Positions 1-9,534 of a stretch of DNA of 46,119 nt are shown here, one piece after another. The DNA comes from Coxiella endosymbiont of Ornithodoros maritimus (lineage in GTDB: Bacteria > Pseudomonadota > Gammaproteobacteria > Coxiellales > Coxiellaceae), in assembly GCF_907164965.1 (NCBI RefSeq), contig NZ_CAJRAM010000038.1, forward strand, positions 1 through 46,119. Direction: 5' to 3'. The position numbers and the translations under genes were made by a program. Below the pieces are notes generated by a model. It was not told the DNA's origin. It worked only from the letters and a program-made list of their open reading frames with translations, and ran no database searches. Within the stretch, counting starts at the first letter, position 1. Each line of letters opens with the position of its first letter.

Positions 1-202
1 CCCATGAACCCGATACCAATGGTTCGCGCCTCCACACGCTTCTATCAACCACACAAGCCACCTTAAGGCCTTGCCACAGTGGACACATATTGAGCGCCTA
101 ACCCCTCTCGTGTGGATCACCTTACCCCACTCATCAATCCCACACAGTTGAAAAACCCCTTTTGCAATAAATACCAACACCAAGTATTTTAATATCTTTC
201 AT
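1..202 (-). pseudogene. IS110/IS1111-family transposase remnant, N-terminal end only
   Basis: Read on the minus strand from an ATG at 202, the first codons give MKDIKILGV. The frame then hits stops, but the next frame continues with FQLCGIDEWGKVIHT, VRR and finally EACGGANHWYRVHG, running off the window edge. This is the typical start of IS110-type DEDD transposases (the family of Coxiella IS1111). At least one frameshift lies near codon 10 and the early catalytic Asp motif (GVDIAK) is damaged, reading GVG. A spaced Shine-Dalgarno-like AGGAGCAGGG precedes the ATG. The rest of the element is outside the window, so boundaries and terminal repeats cannot be seen. Confidence 0.7.
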
Positions 203-517
203 GGCCCTGCTCCTTTTTTTAAAAATAGAAACTCTATGTTGGCGCATTATAACGCCCTCTTTAAGGAGGGGCACTTTTCATTAGGTTACTTAGCCACTGG
301 GCCCGCAAGGTGGTATAGAAAACCTACACTTCTAATCGCACCCGGATTAAACTTTAGGCTTGCTCTATCGCTAATCAGTATGATATATACGTAACAAATA
401 ACTAAGTAGTGTAGTAGTGCAAGTAGTGCACAATTTAGCCATGGTGGGACACAAAAATATGAAGTGACTTGTGACAGGGTTGTTACTCCACCCGAAATCC
501 TAAGAGGAGAAAGAACC
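203..517. other. Intergenic stretch before the porin gene
   Basis: No convincing gene on either strand; the 111-codon minus-strand frame here overlaps the porin start and has no family signal. A short inverted repeat (CCCTC/GAGGG, about 252-274) lies between the IS remnant and the porin. A purine-rich Shine-Dalgarno stretch (TAAGAGGAGA, 501-510) serves the downstream ATG at 518. Confidence 0.5.
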
Positions 518-1915
518 ATGATGTCCAAACTGATCATTTCCGCGTTGACCCTATGCGTTTCTGGCGCGTTAAGCACGATTTTAGCTAGTACCCCCACTAC
601 CACGAAGCAACAAATCACCAAACGTGTCGATTACCTTCAGGCTCAAATTAATGAGTTGCGTACTCAACAGAAGAAAGAGCGACAAAAGAAAAAAGCACCC
701 GATCGAAAATGTTCGAAGAAATCCTGTAAATACCGCTTGTCGCCCTTAAGCATTGGTCCTTACTTGCATAAAACACCCGCTTTTGATGCCTCTGATTTAG
801 TTATTAACATTCCTACCGTCCGTGAAGATGTTCGTTTGCTTTTATTACAGCACCAATTGGAAGAAGAATGTCGTGCATTAGGGGTGCCCCTTCCCGAAAT
901 GCCCCGCGTGGTTTTTAGCGGAAAGTTAGAAGGCCAAACTTCATATGGAAGTACTTACGCAGGTTCAAGAAATGCCAATATTAATTTTAGTGGTGCTGAG
1001 TTTGATACTTATGTCCAAGCCAATCCTTGGATATCGGGTTATATGGCTCTCGATTATGATCCCGATGAGCTTTCAGATGCTTCCCGTGTTTTTATGAATC
1101 GGGCTTTCATCATGATTGGAAATTTAAGCCAATTTCCATTTTATCTCAGCGTCGGCCAAGTGTATGTTCCCTTTGGTCGCTATAGCAGCATGATGATCAC
1201 TACCCCAGTGACTCAAGCGCTGGGTCGAACACGTGCCCGGGCGATAACGTTAGGCTATCAACAAACCGGCAACAATGCGTTACACGCGGAGTTGTATGGT
1301 TATCCAGGCCTCACAAATAATTTTTACCGCACTAATCACAATAATCAATGGGGAACTGATGTCGGGTATGAGTTTAGTGATGGCGATCGCGTTAGTGGTG
1401 AAATAGGCGCTAGCTTTATCTCTAACTTAGCAGATTCGCAAGGAATGCAGGCAATGGCATTTTTAGATAATGAAACATTGCGACACCGAGTACCGGCGCT
1501 GGGTGTTTATGGATCATTAGCTATCAAACCAGTAGTATTTATTGCAGAATACGTTGATGCTCTGAAGAGATTTGATATCCATGATGTCAATTTTGCAAAC
1601 CGAGGCGCTCGTCCAACCGCCTTTCATGCTGAAGCAAATTACATGATCAAAACCAGCTCAAAGCCCAGCTCCATCGGCATCGCTTACGGTCACACCACCC
1701 AAGCATTGGCCGTAGCTCTAGCGCAGGATCGTTACAGTTTTTTCTACAATGTTAATATTTGGAAGGACACTAACTTTGCATTGGAATATCGTCACGACGT
1801 GAATTATACGCGCAATGCGATTTCCACAGGAACCAATCCAACCCCAGCCAAGATCGTTGTTGGTCTGGGTAAAAGCGACAACGTGGTAACGGCACAGTTC
1901 GATCTTTATTTTTAA
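518..1915 (+). CDS. LbtU-like outer-membrane beta-barrel porin (siderophore porin family)
   Basis: A 465-residue exported protein. The frame is open upstream to 464, but the ATG at 518 follows a strong AAGAGGAGA site and begins a signal peptide (hydrophobic LIISALTLCVSGALSTILA). A short coiled coil with KRVDYLQAQINELRTQQ follows, then a Lys-rich segment with two Cys, then a long region of alternating beta strands ending in ...QFDLYF. A C-terminal Phe is the usual outer-membrane insertion signal. Coiled coil plus about 350-residue barrel matches the LbtU family of Legionella, which takes up legiobactin; related Coxiella proteins exist. Substrate here is unknown, and calling it a siderophore porin would be inference. 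It stands alone and converges with trmB. Confidence 0.65.
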   Translation: MMSKLIISALTLCVSGALSTILASTPTTTKQQITKRVDYLQAQINELRTQQKKERQKKKAPDRKCSKKSCKYRLSPLSIGPYLHKTPAFDASDLVINIPTVREDVRLLLLQHQLEEECRALGVPLPEMPRVVFSGKLEGQTSYGSTYAGSRNANINFSGAEFDTYVQANPWISGYMALDYDPDELSDASRVFMNRAFIMIGNLSQFPFYLSVGQVYVPFGRYSSMMITTPVTQALGRTRARAITLGYQQTGNNALHAELYGYPGLTNNFYRTNHNNQWGTDVGYEFSDGDRVSGEIGASFISNLADSQGMQAMAFLDNETLRHRVPALGVYGSLAIKPVVFIAEYVDALKRFDIHDVNFANRGARPTAFHAEANYMIKTSSKPSSIGIAYGHTTQALAVALAQDRYSFFYNVNIWKDTNFALEYRHDVNYTRNAISTGTNPTPAKIVVGLGKSDNVVTAQFDLYF

Positions 1916-1956
1916 AAATTTTAAGCTCCTATTGCTATCCCTCGGCCGCCCCGTCG

Positions 1957-1986
1957 TCATCCTGCGCCTCGGCCGCGGGATTCAGG
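1957..1986. repeat. GC-rich palindromic element in the 3' end of trmB
   Basis: The sequence has the look of a REP or Rickettsia-palindromic-like element: GTCATCCTGCGC, a short loop, then GCGGGATTCAGG, forming an imperfect hairpin. It stands out as GC-rich in an AT-rich gap. On the minus strand it encodes the last residues of TrmB. Confidence 0.5.
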
Positions 1987-2676
1987 TGATAATCGCACAA
2001 AGCCTAAATCCCAAATCCGGTAACCCAGGCGCTTCCCCCGTCTTTCAAATTTGGTCGTCATACGATCCTCATTCTGAAACAAAAACTGCCCTGGGCCCGC
2101 TTTATTTTTCAAACTATCGAAGTGACTCAACACATTTATCATTTGCAAAGCATAATTTTCCCAATCAGTTGCTAAATACAATTTCCCACCCGGCTTTAAT
2201 TTCTGCACCATCAAAGCCACAAAATCAGCTTGAATCAAACGGCGTTTATGATGACGCTTTTTTGGCCAAGGATCGGGAAAGAAAATATGAATGCCAGCTA
2301 ATGAATCCTCTGGGATACTGTATTTTAATACCGAAACAACATCTTCCTGGCAAATACGAAGGTTGGTAATACCCTCTTTTTTCAAACCCAACAGAAGCGA
2401 AGCAATGCCGGGACGGTAAATCTCAACGCCCAAATAATTAAGATTTGGATGCGATTTCGCCATTGCAAGCAATGACGACCCATTACCAAAACCAATTTCT
2501 AAGATAACATTGAAAGAATTTCTAAAAATTTCTTCAAAAACAATTTTCTTTTCAGTAAATATTATCCCATACTTCATCCATAAAGTTTCTAACGCTCGTT
2601 TTTGTGAGGTTGTTAATCGCCCTTCCCTGCGCACAAAACTTCTAATTGATTGCTTTTTAATCAACTTCTCATTCAT
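1957..2676 (-). CDS. trmB: tRNA (guanine-N7-)-methyltransferase
   Basis: TrmB methylates G46 of tRNA with S-adenosylmethionine. The frame shows the SAM-binding motif ILEIGFGNGSSL, the family signature FFPDPWPKKRHHKRR and the C-terminal TKFERRGKRLG block. Starting at the ATG at 2676 gives 239 residues, the usual length; a GTG six codons earlier at 2694 is possible but less well placed. The protein normally ends soon after ...GYRIWDLGF; here it carries an extra tail SPESRGRGAG encoded by a GC-rich palindromic element. Catalytic parts are intact, so it is probably functional. It converges with the porin gene. Confidence 0.92.
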   Translation of the reverse strand: MNEKLIKKQSIRSFVRREGRLTTSQKRALETLWMKYGIIFTEKKIVFEEIFRNSFNVILEIGFGNGSSLLAMAKSHPNLNYLGVEIYRPGIASLLLGLKKEGITNLRICQEDVVSVLKYSIPEDSLAGIHIFFPDPWPKKRHHKRRLIQADFVALMVQKLKPGGKLYLATDWENYALQMINVLSHFDSLKNKAGPGQFLFQNEDRMTTKFERRGKRLGYRIWDLGFVRLSPESRGRGAG

Positions 2677-2724
2677 TCTAACTAGATTCTCCACTCTGAA
2701 TTAGGTAGCATTCTATGAATTTTT

Positions 2725-2795
2725 GCGGGTGTAGTTCAATGGTAGAACATAAGCTTCCCAAGCTTAGAACGTGGGTTCGACTCCCATCACCCGCT
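2725..2795 (+). tRNA. tRNA-Gly (CCC)
   Basis: A full cloverleaf is visible: acceptor GCGGGTG pairs with CACCCGC (2788-2794) with discriminator T at 2795. The D-arm is GTTCAATGGTAGAAC, and the anticodon stem TAAGC/GCTTA encloses loop TTCCCAA, giving anticodon CCC. The T-arm is GTGGGTTCGACTCCCAT. CCA is not encoded. The following AsmA-family reading frame runs back through the 3' half of this tRNA, so its upstream in-frame starts are not real. Confidence 0.95.
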
Positions 2796-2821
2796 TAATC
2801 GATTCACTGAAGGGCCCTTTT

Positions 2822-4330
2822 ATGCGTACTTTTATCAAGATTCTAGTCACCGTGGTTGTAGCCTTATTTCTGGTATCCGCTATCTCAGTTATAGCCTTGA
2901 CCAAGCTTCTAAACTCCAACGACTATAAAGACCGTATTGACCACTACGTATATAACCAAACGGGCCGCCATTTAATGTTGAAAGGAAACCTTGGATGGTT
3001 TTTCATCCCGTGTTTAGGTGTTGACCTCAAGCAAGTTGAATTGAGCAATCCCGTCGACTTTCAAGGCACAAATTTAGCGAGCATTGGAGAAATTAAAATT
3101 AAAGTACACTTCTGGCCTCTCTTAATGGGCCGCGTTGAATTGGATAAAATTACGCTGGATAAAGCCACCATTAATTTGATTAAACACAAAAGCGGGAAAG
3201 ACAATTGGGCGCAATGGAATCATTCAGCTATTACCAAAAACAATTCTAAAAATACAACCGATGCTAATAGAAAGATGGTGCCTCCGGTTAGCGAATTAAA
3301 AATCGCTGGTATTAATATTAGTAATACAACTATTAATTTAATTGATCAAAAATCGTCCTCGATAACTTCTTTAAAAGGGATAAATTTAACAACTGGCCAT
3401 ATTGGAAATGCTGTTAATTTCCCTGTGTCAATGCAATTTACCTTAGCTTCGAATCAATCCAAAAACACATTCAATACTACTCTTACTGCTGATGCTGATT
3501 TAAATTTTCAACAGTCTAATTACAGTCTCTCTAACATAAAGTTTAACGGTACTCTCCTGCGACCTAGCTTACCACCAGTGCCTGTCAATATTGTTACCAA
3601 CTTAACCGTGAATCTCAATCAACAAAATATCTCTATCTCTCCGCTCAATTTAAAATTAGCGAATATGCAGCTAAATGGAAAAATAGAAATTAATCAACTA
3701 CAAACGCCTCATAGGCTATCCATTAAATTAGGAACCGTAAACACCGATTTAAAACAACTGCTTACCGCGTTACGAGGAAAGTCTCCTTTAGCAGGTCAAT
3801 TCTCTTTTGATACGGTATTAACCACTTCAGGTAACTCTAAAGAGGAGTTTTTAAGTCATTTAAATGGAAGCGGTAAATTTGCCGTTCAGAATGGGACTAT
3901 TTGGGGTATTAATATTAATGGGTTCCTTGCACAAGCCAACGCGTTATTAACTCATCGATCAGTGTCTCAATTAAAAAATTCTAAGACAACGGCCTTTTCA
4001 AATTTGACAGGAACTTATATGGTTAAAAATGGGATTCTAAATAACAACGATCTCAAAATGAATGCGGCCCCAATTACCGCGAAGGGACTTGGCACGATAA
4101 ATTTGATGGACAACCGCATCAATTACACGCTAACCACAGCGTACACAAAATCGGGCGCCCCTCCTCAGTTTGAAGTGCCTATTCTCATCCATGGGACGGT
4201 TAATTCACCGACTATTCGACCCGATTTTTCAACCCTGGCTAGTAAAATATTAACTAATGAACTTGAGAAAAAAGTAAAGCAATGCACCGGCGGAATTAAA
4301 AAATTAAATTTAAACAATTACTTTCGCTAA
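2822..4330 (+). CDS. AsmA-family inner-membrane protein
   Basis: The protein has 502 residues from the ATG at 2822; an upstream in-frame ATG at 2771 lies inside tRNA-Gly and is rejected. One N-terminal membrane segment (about residues 5-27) is followed by a large periplasmic beta-rich region. The start NSNDYKDRIDHYVYNQTGRH and the GWFFIPCLGVDLKQVEL block are the AsmA N-terminal signature. The C-terminal LTTAYTKSGAPP..VPILIHGTV segment matches the conserved AsmA end. AsmA-like proteins are implicated in outer-membrane assembly and lipid transfer across the periplasm. It is somewhat shorter than E. coli AsmA (about 617 residues). It lies 5 bases upstream of mutY, as in many gammaproteobacteria, so co-transcription is likely. 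Confidence 0.85.
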   Translation: MRTFIKILVTVVVALFLVSAISVIALTKLLNSNDYKDRIDHYVYNQTGRHLMLKGNLGWFFIPCLGVDLKQVELSNPVDFQGTNLASIGEIKIKVHFWPLLMGRVELDKITLDKATINLIKHKSGKDNWAQWNHSAITKNNSKNTTDANRKMVPPVSELKIAGINISNTTINLIDQKSSSITSLKGINLTTGHIGNAVNFPVSMQFTLASNQSKNTFNTTLTADADLNFQQSNYSLSNIKFNGTLLRPSLPPVPVNIVTNLTVNLNQQNISISPLNLKLANMQLNGKIEINQLQTPHRLSIKLGTVNTDLKQLLTALRGKSPLAGQFSFDTVLTTSGNSKEEFLSHLNGSGKFAVQNGTIWGININGFLAQANALLTHRSVSQLKNSKTTAFSNLTGTYMVKNGILNNNDLKMNAAPITAKGLGTINLMDNRINYTLTTAYTKSGAPPQFEVPILIHGTVNSPTIRPDFSTLASKILTNELEKKVKQCTGGIKKLNLNNYFR

Positions 4331-4335
4331 TTAGA

Positions 4336-5400
4336 ATGGATCCTAAACAATTTGCACAAGGGGTGTTACGCTGGTTTGACCGCTACGGCCGTCATGACCT
4401 TCCTTGGCAAAAAAAACTGACCCCCTATCGCGTATGGGTGTCTGAAATCATGTTGCAGCAAACGCAGGTTTCAACAGTCATCCCTTATTTTGAGCGGTTT
4501 ATTAAACGATTTCCCAGCATAGGAGCTCTTGCGTTAGCCCCGCTTGATGAAGTTCTCGCCCATTGGTCAGGCTTGGGGTATTACGCCCGTGCACACAACT
4601 TACATCGTGCGGCTCAAATTATTCATATGACTTATCATGGCCACTTTCCTTCAACCCTAAAAACCTTATCAAGCCTACCAGGCATTGGCCGCTCAACCGC
4701 CGGCGCTGTTTTATCCTTAGGGATGCATCAGTACGCTGTTATTTTAGATGGTAACCTCAAGCGGGTTCTTGCACGTTACAATGCTCTTGACATTCCAATT
4801 AATCAACAGGTTGGAATTAATATTTTATGGAACTTAGCTGAAAAATATACCCCACGAAACCGCTGTTGGGATTACAATCAAGCCATGATGGATATCGGCT
4901 CGATGATTTGTACACGAACGAAGCCCAAGTGTTCGTTGTGTCCGTTAAAATCGAGTTGCAAAGCTCATCGTCTCTCACAACAAATGAATTTTCCTATTAA
5001 AAAAGCTAAAACTGCACGGACGCAAAAAGCGGCTTATTTATTATTGCTTCGAAGCTCCCGGGGAGAAATTTTACTTGAAAAGCGCCCCCCCAGCGGGATT
5101 TGGGGAGGATTATGGAGCTTTCCGGAGTGCCCCACTGAAGAGGATATTGAAAAATGGTGCCAAACCAAACTCGGTTTTGAAGCTCTTATCTGCGAACGAT
5201 GGAATTCTATTTTCCATCAGTTCAGCCACTTCGAATTCGAAATCAAACCCGTTTTATTACAAATCAAAATAAGACAGCCTCGAGTGATGGAATGTCCTCC
5301 CCAGATTTGGTATAAAGAACATTCAGCACTACCGGGCGGTATTGCGGCTCCAGTAGCCCGTCTATTGAAACAATTAATCCAACAGACTGCTGTGTTATGA
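4336..5400 (+). CDS. mutY: A/G-specific adenine DNA glycosylase
   Basis: MutY removes adenine mispaired with 8-oxoguanine. The 354-residue protein has the HhH-GPD glycosylase fold at residues 1-210, with catalytic Glu37 (SEIMLQQTQ), helix-hairpin-helix [10 protein letters not shown] (114-123) and catalytic Asp138 (VILDGN). The 4Fe-4S ligands are Cys192, Cys199, Cys202 and Cys208. A C-terminal NUDIX-like 8-oxoG recognition domain follows, including [18 protein letters not shown]. Key residues fall at the same numbers as in E. coli. The stop overlaps the yggX start (ATGA), so the two genes are translationally coupled. Appears fully functional. Confidence 0.97.
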   Translation: MDPKQFAQGVLRWFDRYGRHDLPWQKKLTPYRVWVSEIMLQQTQVSTVIPYFERFIKRFPSIGALALAPLDEVLAHWSGLGYYARAHNLHRAAQIIHMTYHGHFPSTLKTLSSLPGIGRSTAGAVLSLGMHQYAVILDGNLKRVLARYNALDIPINQQVGINILWNLAEKYTPRNRCWDYNQAMMDIGSMICTRTKPKCSLCPLKSSCKAHRLSQQMNFPIKKAKTARTQKAAYLLLLRSSRGEILLEKRPPSGIWGGLWSFPECPTEEDIEKWCQTKLGFEALICERWNSIFHQFSHFEFEIKPVLLQIKIRQPRVMECPPQIWYKEHSALPGGIAAPVARLLKQLIQQTAVL

Positions 5401-5669
5401 CTCGACGTATTATTTGTCAAAAATTAGGTAAAGAAGCCGATGCTCTTAACTATTCCCCCTACCCCGGCGAATTGGGTGAGCGTATTTATAACCATATTTC
5501 TGAACAGGCCTGGCAAGCCTGGTTGTCACACCAAACCATGCTTATTAACGAGTATCGCCTAAGCCTCATTGACCCCAAAGCCCGTCAATTCCTCGAACAG
5601 GAAATGATAAACTTCCTTTTTGGCACCGGAAGCGAAAAGCCAGCCGGCTACACCTCTGAAAAGGAATAA
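5397..5669 (+). CDS. yggX: Probable Fe(2+)-trafficking / oxidative damage protection protein YggX
   Basis: A 90-residue protein with the family start [17 protein letters not shown], then [13 protein letters not shown], and [14 protein letters not shown] and [12 protein letters not shown]. The single Cys near residue 7 is conserved in YggX. The family protects iron-sulfur proteins against oxidative damage; in many gammaproteobacteria it follows mutY, as here with a 4-base overlap. That pairing fits, since MutY itself carries an iron-sulfur cluster. Confidence 0.93.
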   Translation: MTRRIICQKLGKEADALNYSPYPGELGERIYNHISEQAWQAWLSHQTMLINEYRLSLIDPKARQFLEQEMINFLFGTGSEKPAGYTSEKE

Positions 5670-5740
5670 TTTACATCGGATGATAAGTCTCTGCACCACT
5701 GTCTTTTTAGAACACGGGAACGTGCTGACAGCAAAATTGC

Positions 5741-6031
5741 TCATCTACTAATGGACTTGGGCTCACTTTGAAAAGCAACTGCTACGCAGGTCCCGTGATC
5801 TTTGAAGATATCACCCTTCGGACAATTTGGAGCTTGTTCCAGCGGCACGCAAGAAACGTTATCAAAATTTAAACAATAAGTCTCCCTTGCCAATACCCCA
5901 TCATAAAGGTATACACAAACACCATTGATATTCTCATCTTCATCAGGACCGAAAAGGAAGTATTTTCCCTGGCCATAGCTGAGGATCATCATACAAAAAC
6001 AGAGACAAAAGAAACAAAGACCTCTTAACAT
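5741..6031 (-). CDS. Small exported cysteine-containing protein of unknown function
   Basis: A 96-residue product when started at the ATG at 6031, which is better spaced (5 bases) from AAGGAG than the GTG just before it. The first 22 residues are a strongly hydrophobic signal peptide (LCFFCLCFCMMILSYG). The mature part is short and acidic with several Cys (VCVYLYDG, TYCLNFDNVSCVP, APNCPKG, GTCVAVAF), suggesting disulfides in the periplasm or outside the cell. No family recognised. Confidence 0.55.
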   Translation of the reverse strand: MLRGLCFFCLCFCMMILSYGQGKYFLFGPDEDENINGVCVYLYDGVLARETYCLNFDNVSCVPLEQAPNCPKGDIFKDHGTCVAVAFQSEPKSISR

Positions 6032-6173
6032 CACAACTCCTTAAAGTTTATTTTGAAGGAGTTTAGCGAGTAAATAGGAAGAACCAATACCATAGTTATG
6101 TCTCTATTTGCTGGAAACAGAAAAATGTACCAAAATATTCTTATCTTTTAGTTTAAGTTCAATGAGGATTATT

Positions 6174-6549
6174 ATGAATCCATCTTTAACCCAAGATCCG
6201 CAAAAGGCAAAAGAATTTTTTGAGAGAAAAATGGCTTTTACCACGGGGCCTGTAGAAGGCTCCGGGATGCTTAAAAAGAATGCACAAAGATTCAAGTAGT
6301 GGATGTCCACGCCCCCGAGGAGTATAAAAAAGGCCACGTCCCCGGCGCTATTAATTTACCTTCTAACGAATGGGAAAAACCGCTGAAAAATGAGACAAAG
6401 AAAAGAGGAATATTATTTATTGCTATTCACAAGCCTACCACCTCGCCGCCCAAGCCGCGGTAAAGTTTGCCGAACCAAAGCTCCCCGTCATGGAAATGAA
6501 AGGTGGATTCAAAACCTGGACCGAGCATAAACTTGGAACCGAGAAATGA
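6174..6549 (+). pseudogene. Rhodanese-domain protein, frameshifted
   Basis: Three consecutive frames together spell one small rhodanese. From ATG 6174 comes MNPSLTQDPQKAKEFFERKM...KKNAQRFK. From about 6290 in another frame comes VVDVHAPEEYKKGHVPGAINLP. From about 6418 in a third comes YCYSQAYHLAAQAA, then VMEMKGGFKTWTEHKL to a stop at 6547. The motifs EEYKKGHVPGAIN and GGFKTW are diagnostic, and the active-site Cys (TGC at 6421) is still present. At least two indels prevent translation as one protein. A GAGG site precedes the ATG. Sulfurtransferase activity is presumably lost. Confidence 0.8.
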
Positions 6550-6593
6550 TATTGACTTAACCCCCAACCTCAAGCACTATAAGCCCCCTGGGC

Positions 6594-6669
<76 letters not shown>

Positions 6670-6736
6670 TGAAATCAATAGGTTATAAAAATACCGGTGG
6701 GTGTTAATTTTTCGAGGGTCCTCAAAGGGCTATCAA

Positions 6737-6910
6737 CTAAATGCGTTTGTAACTATCTTTTTCAGATCAGGTATTCGTAATAGTTGAAAAAATACCTCCC
6801 ACATAAGGAACATCTCCTCCAACAATTTGCAATGCCAGTCGATTAACTTTTGCAGCTTTAGTTGTTTCAGGCGGTTTGTTATTTTGTTGCTTATTTAAAT
6901 CTTCCATCAT
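6737..6910 (-). pseudogene. Short broken ORF, unrecognised
   Basis: From an ATG at 6910 (a second ATG follows) the minus strand reads MMEDLNKQQNNKPPETTKAA, then KVNRLALQIVGGDVPYVGGIF to a TGA at 6767-6769. The same frame continues SEKDSYKRI to a TAG. The stop may replace a Trp codon, which is inference. Length 47 residues to the first stop. The GGDVPYVGG stretch suggests a membrane-facing segment, but I cannot assign a family. It lies just past the dead SDR gene on the same strand. Confidence 0.3.
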
Positions 6911-6973
6911 TCGATGACAATAAAGTTTTTCTATTCGCAGCGATAACTTTCAATTCGCTTCAATCGTCGTATC

Positions 6974-7641
6974 TTAAGAATGCGCAGTCGATTTCATACC
7001 AACCCGCTCAATGACTTCCCTAATTCCCCTCACGGAACTAATCACGTCCAACGGTGCTTGCTCACCGCCCATATCCGTTCTCAGCCAAGTTGGATTTATG
7101 GAACTTACCCGTACGTAATACCTCTTCGCTTTAAATCGATGGCCAAGGATTTTGTTATCGCATTCAACGCGCTTTTACTATCACGGTAAACATAATAATT
7201 CGTTGACATTCTCAATAATACTACCCATCGCGATACTCATATTAATGCTTAATTTTTTCTGATTTTTCGACTGATTCTAGCAGCACCTGCGCCATCAATA
7301 ATGGCGCAATAGTATTTATTTTAATACCTCAAAAGCTCTCTCAATGTCATGAATAGATTCGAATTCACGTAAATTTTTAGCACTAACGCCAGCATTATTA
7401 AACAGAATATTGATCCCCTCATTTTTCAAGCGCTAGTCCAATGCTTGTGTTGCTTTTTCATCTAATACATCCAACTCGTGCAGCGTAAGCGGTTGCTTTT
7501 TTTCTGCTGCCAATTCAAAAAGTGAATTAAAAGCTTTTTATCCTTCTATCAACCGTCAACCTGCCCACATGCTGCAAGATACTGTTTCAAAAACTCAAGC
7601 CCAATGCCACGATTAGCGCCGCTAATCAAAATCCTTTTCAT
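6974..7641 (-). pseudogene. Short-chain dehydrogenase/reductase, degenerate
   Basis: The minus strand from the ATG at 7641 reads MKRILISGANRGIGLEFLKQ, the nucleotide-binding TGxxxGIG motif. It soon reaches a stop. Further fragments in other frames give NILFNNAGVSA (NNAG motif), YYVYRDSKSALNAITKSLA (YxxxK active site), and NPTWLRTDMGGEQAPLDV. The order is that of an intact SDR of roughly 225 residues, broken by several indels. Its ATG overlaps the bcp stop by one base (TAATG), so it was once coupled to bcp. Confidence 0.8.
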
Positions 7642-8096
7642 TACAGTCTTCCTACAACTTCAGCGACGTGACCGTCCACCTTAACTTTAGGCCAAACAGC
7701 CGAAATCACCCCTTCTTCATCAATAAGAAAAGTCGTGCGTTCAATACCTTTGTACTTCCTTCCAAATCGATTTTTATCAACCATCACACCGTATTGTTCG
7801 CAAACAGTATTGTCTTTATCGGATAGCAGAGTAAATGGCAAATTATATTTCTGTTTGAATGTTTGATGAGCTTTAACACTGTCTTTTGAAACACCTAAAA
7901 CAACAGCTCCGGTCTTCGATAATTGGGACCAGAGATCGCGAAACCCACACGCTTCTTTGGTACACCCTGGCGTATCGTCTTTAGGATAAAAATACAAAAT
8001 AACCTTTTTACCTTTTAAATGATCCAGTGATAACATTTCGCCTTCATCCGTAAGCAGTGTAAAAATAGGTGCCTTCTGACCGACTTCAATGGACAT
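7641..8096 (-). CDS. bcp: Thiol peroxidase of the BCP (peroxiredoxin Q) type
   Basis: A 151-residue peroxiredoxin when started at ATG 8096, which has AGGAGA just upstream; an in-frame start 23 codons earlier lacks family similarity. The motif YPKDDTPGCTKEAC holds the peroxidatic Cys45 and resolving Cys50, at the same numbers as in E. coli BCP. GVSKDSVKAHQTFKQKYNLPF and FLIDEEGVI follow. It reduces hydroperoxides using thioredoxin in the cytoplasm. Downstream partner, an SDR, is dead. Intact and probably active. Confidence 0.95.
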   Translation of the reverse strand: MSIEVGQKAPIFTLLTDEGEMLSLDHLKGKKVILYFYPKDDTPGCTKEACGFRDLWSQLSKTGAVVLGVSKDSVKAHQTFKQKYNLPFTLLSDKDNTVCEQYGVMVDKNRFGRKYKGIERTTFLIDEEGVISAVWPKVKVDGHVAEVVGRL

Positions 8097-8225
8097 AGTT
8101 TTTCTCCTGAGTAGGAATTGAGAGAATGTTGAATCAAATTTACAATGGGGGATGAGATTTGGCAAGCCATGCTAATCTCGCGATTAAAGGATTTTATTAT
8201 GTCTTAGATCATTTCTTACGATATT

Positions 8226-8549
8226 ATGTCTTCGAATCCTTCTCCAGCAAAAGAAGTACAACCAGAAATGATCGAACAATTGCAAAAATGAAAAGTCATT
8301 TATTTTCCCAAACTAACTTTTCTGATTAATCTCGATCAAGGCGTTTTTTCAAACCCGAACTATTTGGCAAAAGAACAAAAAAACCCTAAAGCCCAAAGTT
8401 TTAAAGGAATCAATCCACAAAAACAAAATTTGGGGCCATTAAAAGAAATAATTAAAGATTTCTCAACACGCGCAACCCAATTAATAACCACGCTCTTTCC
8501 TTATTATTATAGTAAATGGAGTTGCCGCTCAATATTCAGGCTTCAATAA
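8226..8549 (+). pseudogene. Probable Kdo hydroxylase N-terminal fragment, interrupted by a stop
   Basis: From ATG 8226 the frame reads MSSNPSPAKEVQPEMIEQLQ K, a TGA, and then in the same frame KVIYFPKLTFLINLDQGVFS, NPNYLAKEQKN and IIKDFSTRATQLITTLFPYY. This resembles the start of the iron/oxoglutarate-type Kdo 3-hydroxylase family that modifies lipopolysaccharide Kdo; I recall the pattern but cannot check it. Only about a third of the usual length is present. After YYYSKW the frame ends at TAA, just before cydB. In another frame the last bases read GVAAQYSGFNKKLESTA and end in ATGA with the cydB start, so a deletion may have joined two genes here. Confidence 0.45.
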
Positions 8550-8567
8550 AAAATTGGAGTCTACAGC

Positions 8568-9534
8568 ATGATTAAATACGCCACTTTACGTATCATTTGG
8601 TGGAGGATTATCGGTTTTCTGATAAGCGATTTTGTAATCATGGATGGATTCGATCTTGGCACTGCCAGTCTATTACCTTTTTTAGGACGAACCGATACTG
8701 AACGCCAGATTATTCTCAATATCATGAGACCCGTCTGGGAGGGCAACCAAGTTTGGTTTATTTTAGGCGGCGGGGTTTTATTAGCCCCGCCGCCTTTTCT
8801 GGGCGCCGTTGCTTTTTCCAGTTTTTATTTCGCTATACTACTTAATTTTACTGACGCTTATTTTGCCGCCCAATAGGTTTTAAATACGGAAGCAAAATTC
8901 AAAATAAAGCCTGGCGTTCTATTTGGGATTACCGTGGGCAATGGTAATCCAAGGGGTACCTTTTTATTTTACGACCGAATTACGCTCAGTTTATACGAGC
9001 ACTTTGAGGGCATTGCTTAACCCTTTCGCGCTTCTCTGTGGCTTATATTAGCCCTCGCCATGATGATGATGCAAGAAAGCTACTTTTTTAGCATCAAAAC
9101 GAAAAAAGAATTACAGCACCGCGCATTGATTACGGCGTGGATCATGCCGCTTTTAGTTATTCCTTGATTTGCTATCAGCAGTGTGTGGGTTATCTATGGC
9201 GTTAAAGGTTATGTAGTCACCTCGGGAATTAACCCTGCAGAATTTTCAAATCCATTAATGAAAGCGGTCGAAGTGCAAAAAGGAGCGTGACTCACTAACT
9301 TTATTAACTATCCTAATTTTATAGTTGGCGCCTTTGTTAGGATTTGCTGGCACATTTTTCGCGTTTGTTTTTATACGCCGCTTCCCAAAGTTATACTTTG
9401 TAGGCAGCAGCCTCAGTATTTTTGGCATTATTAGCACTGTTGGATTAGCAATGTTCCCGTTCTTACTGTCCTCTTCCAGTCATCCTCAATCTAGTTTATT
9501 GGTCTAGGACGCATCTGCCAGCCAATTATCGCTT
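8568..9534 (+). pseudogene. cydB: Cytochrome bd-type quinol oxidase subunit II, degenerate
   Basis: The first frame (ATG 8568) gives MDGFDLGTASLLPFLGRTDTE and RPVWEGNQVWFILGGG, both CydB signatures, and stops at 8875. Later fragments in several frames still read MMMQESYFFSIKT, WVIYGVKGYVVTSGINPAEF, NPLMKAVEVQKGA and KLYFVGSSLSIFGI, then SSSHPQSSLLV, a TAG, DASAS. The total span (about 320 codons) is shorter than a normal CydB (about 380), so indels and deletion have occurred. No intact cydA is seen. Subunit II is essential for the bd oxidase, so this copy cannot work. Confidence 0.9.

Noticed and set aside
251-275. Rho-independent terminator at CCCTC..GAGGG near the IS remnant.
   Set aside because: Short stem with a bulge and no proper T-run.
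1932-2369. 145-codon plus-strand frame.
   Set aside because: It is antisense to trmB and the trmB motifs account for the sequence.
2771-2821. Upstream in-frame start for the AsmA-family gene.
   Set aside because: These codons lie in the 3' half of tRNA-Gly, and the family similarity begins at 2822.
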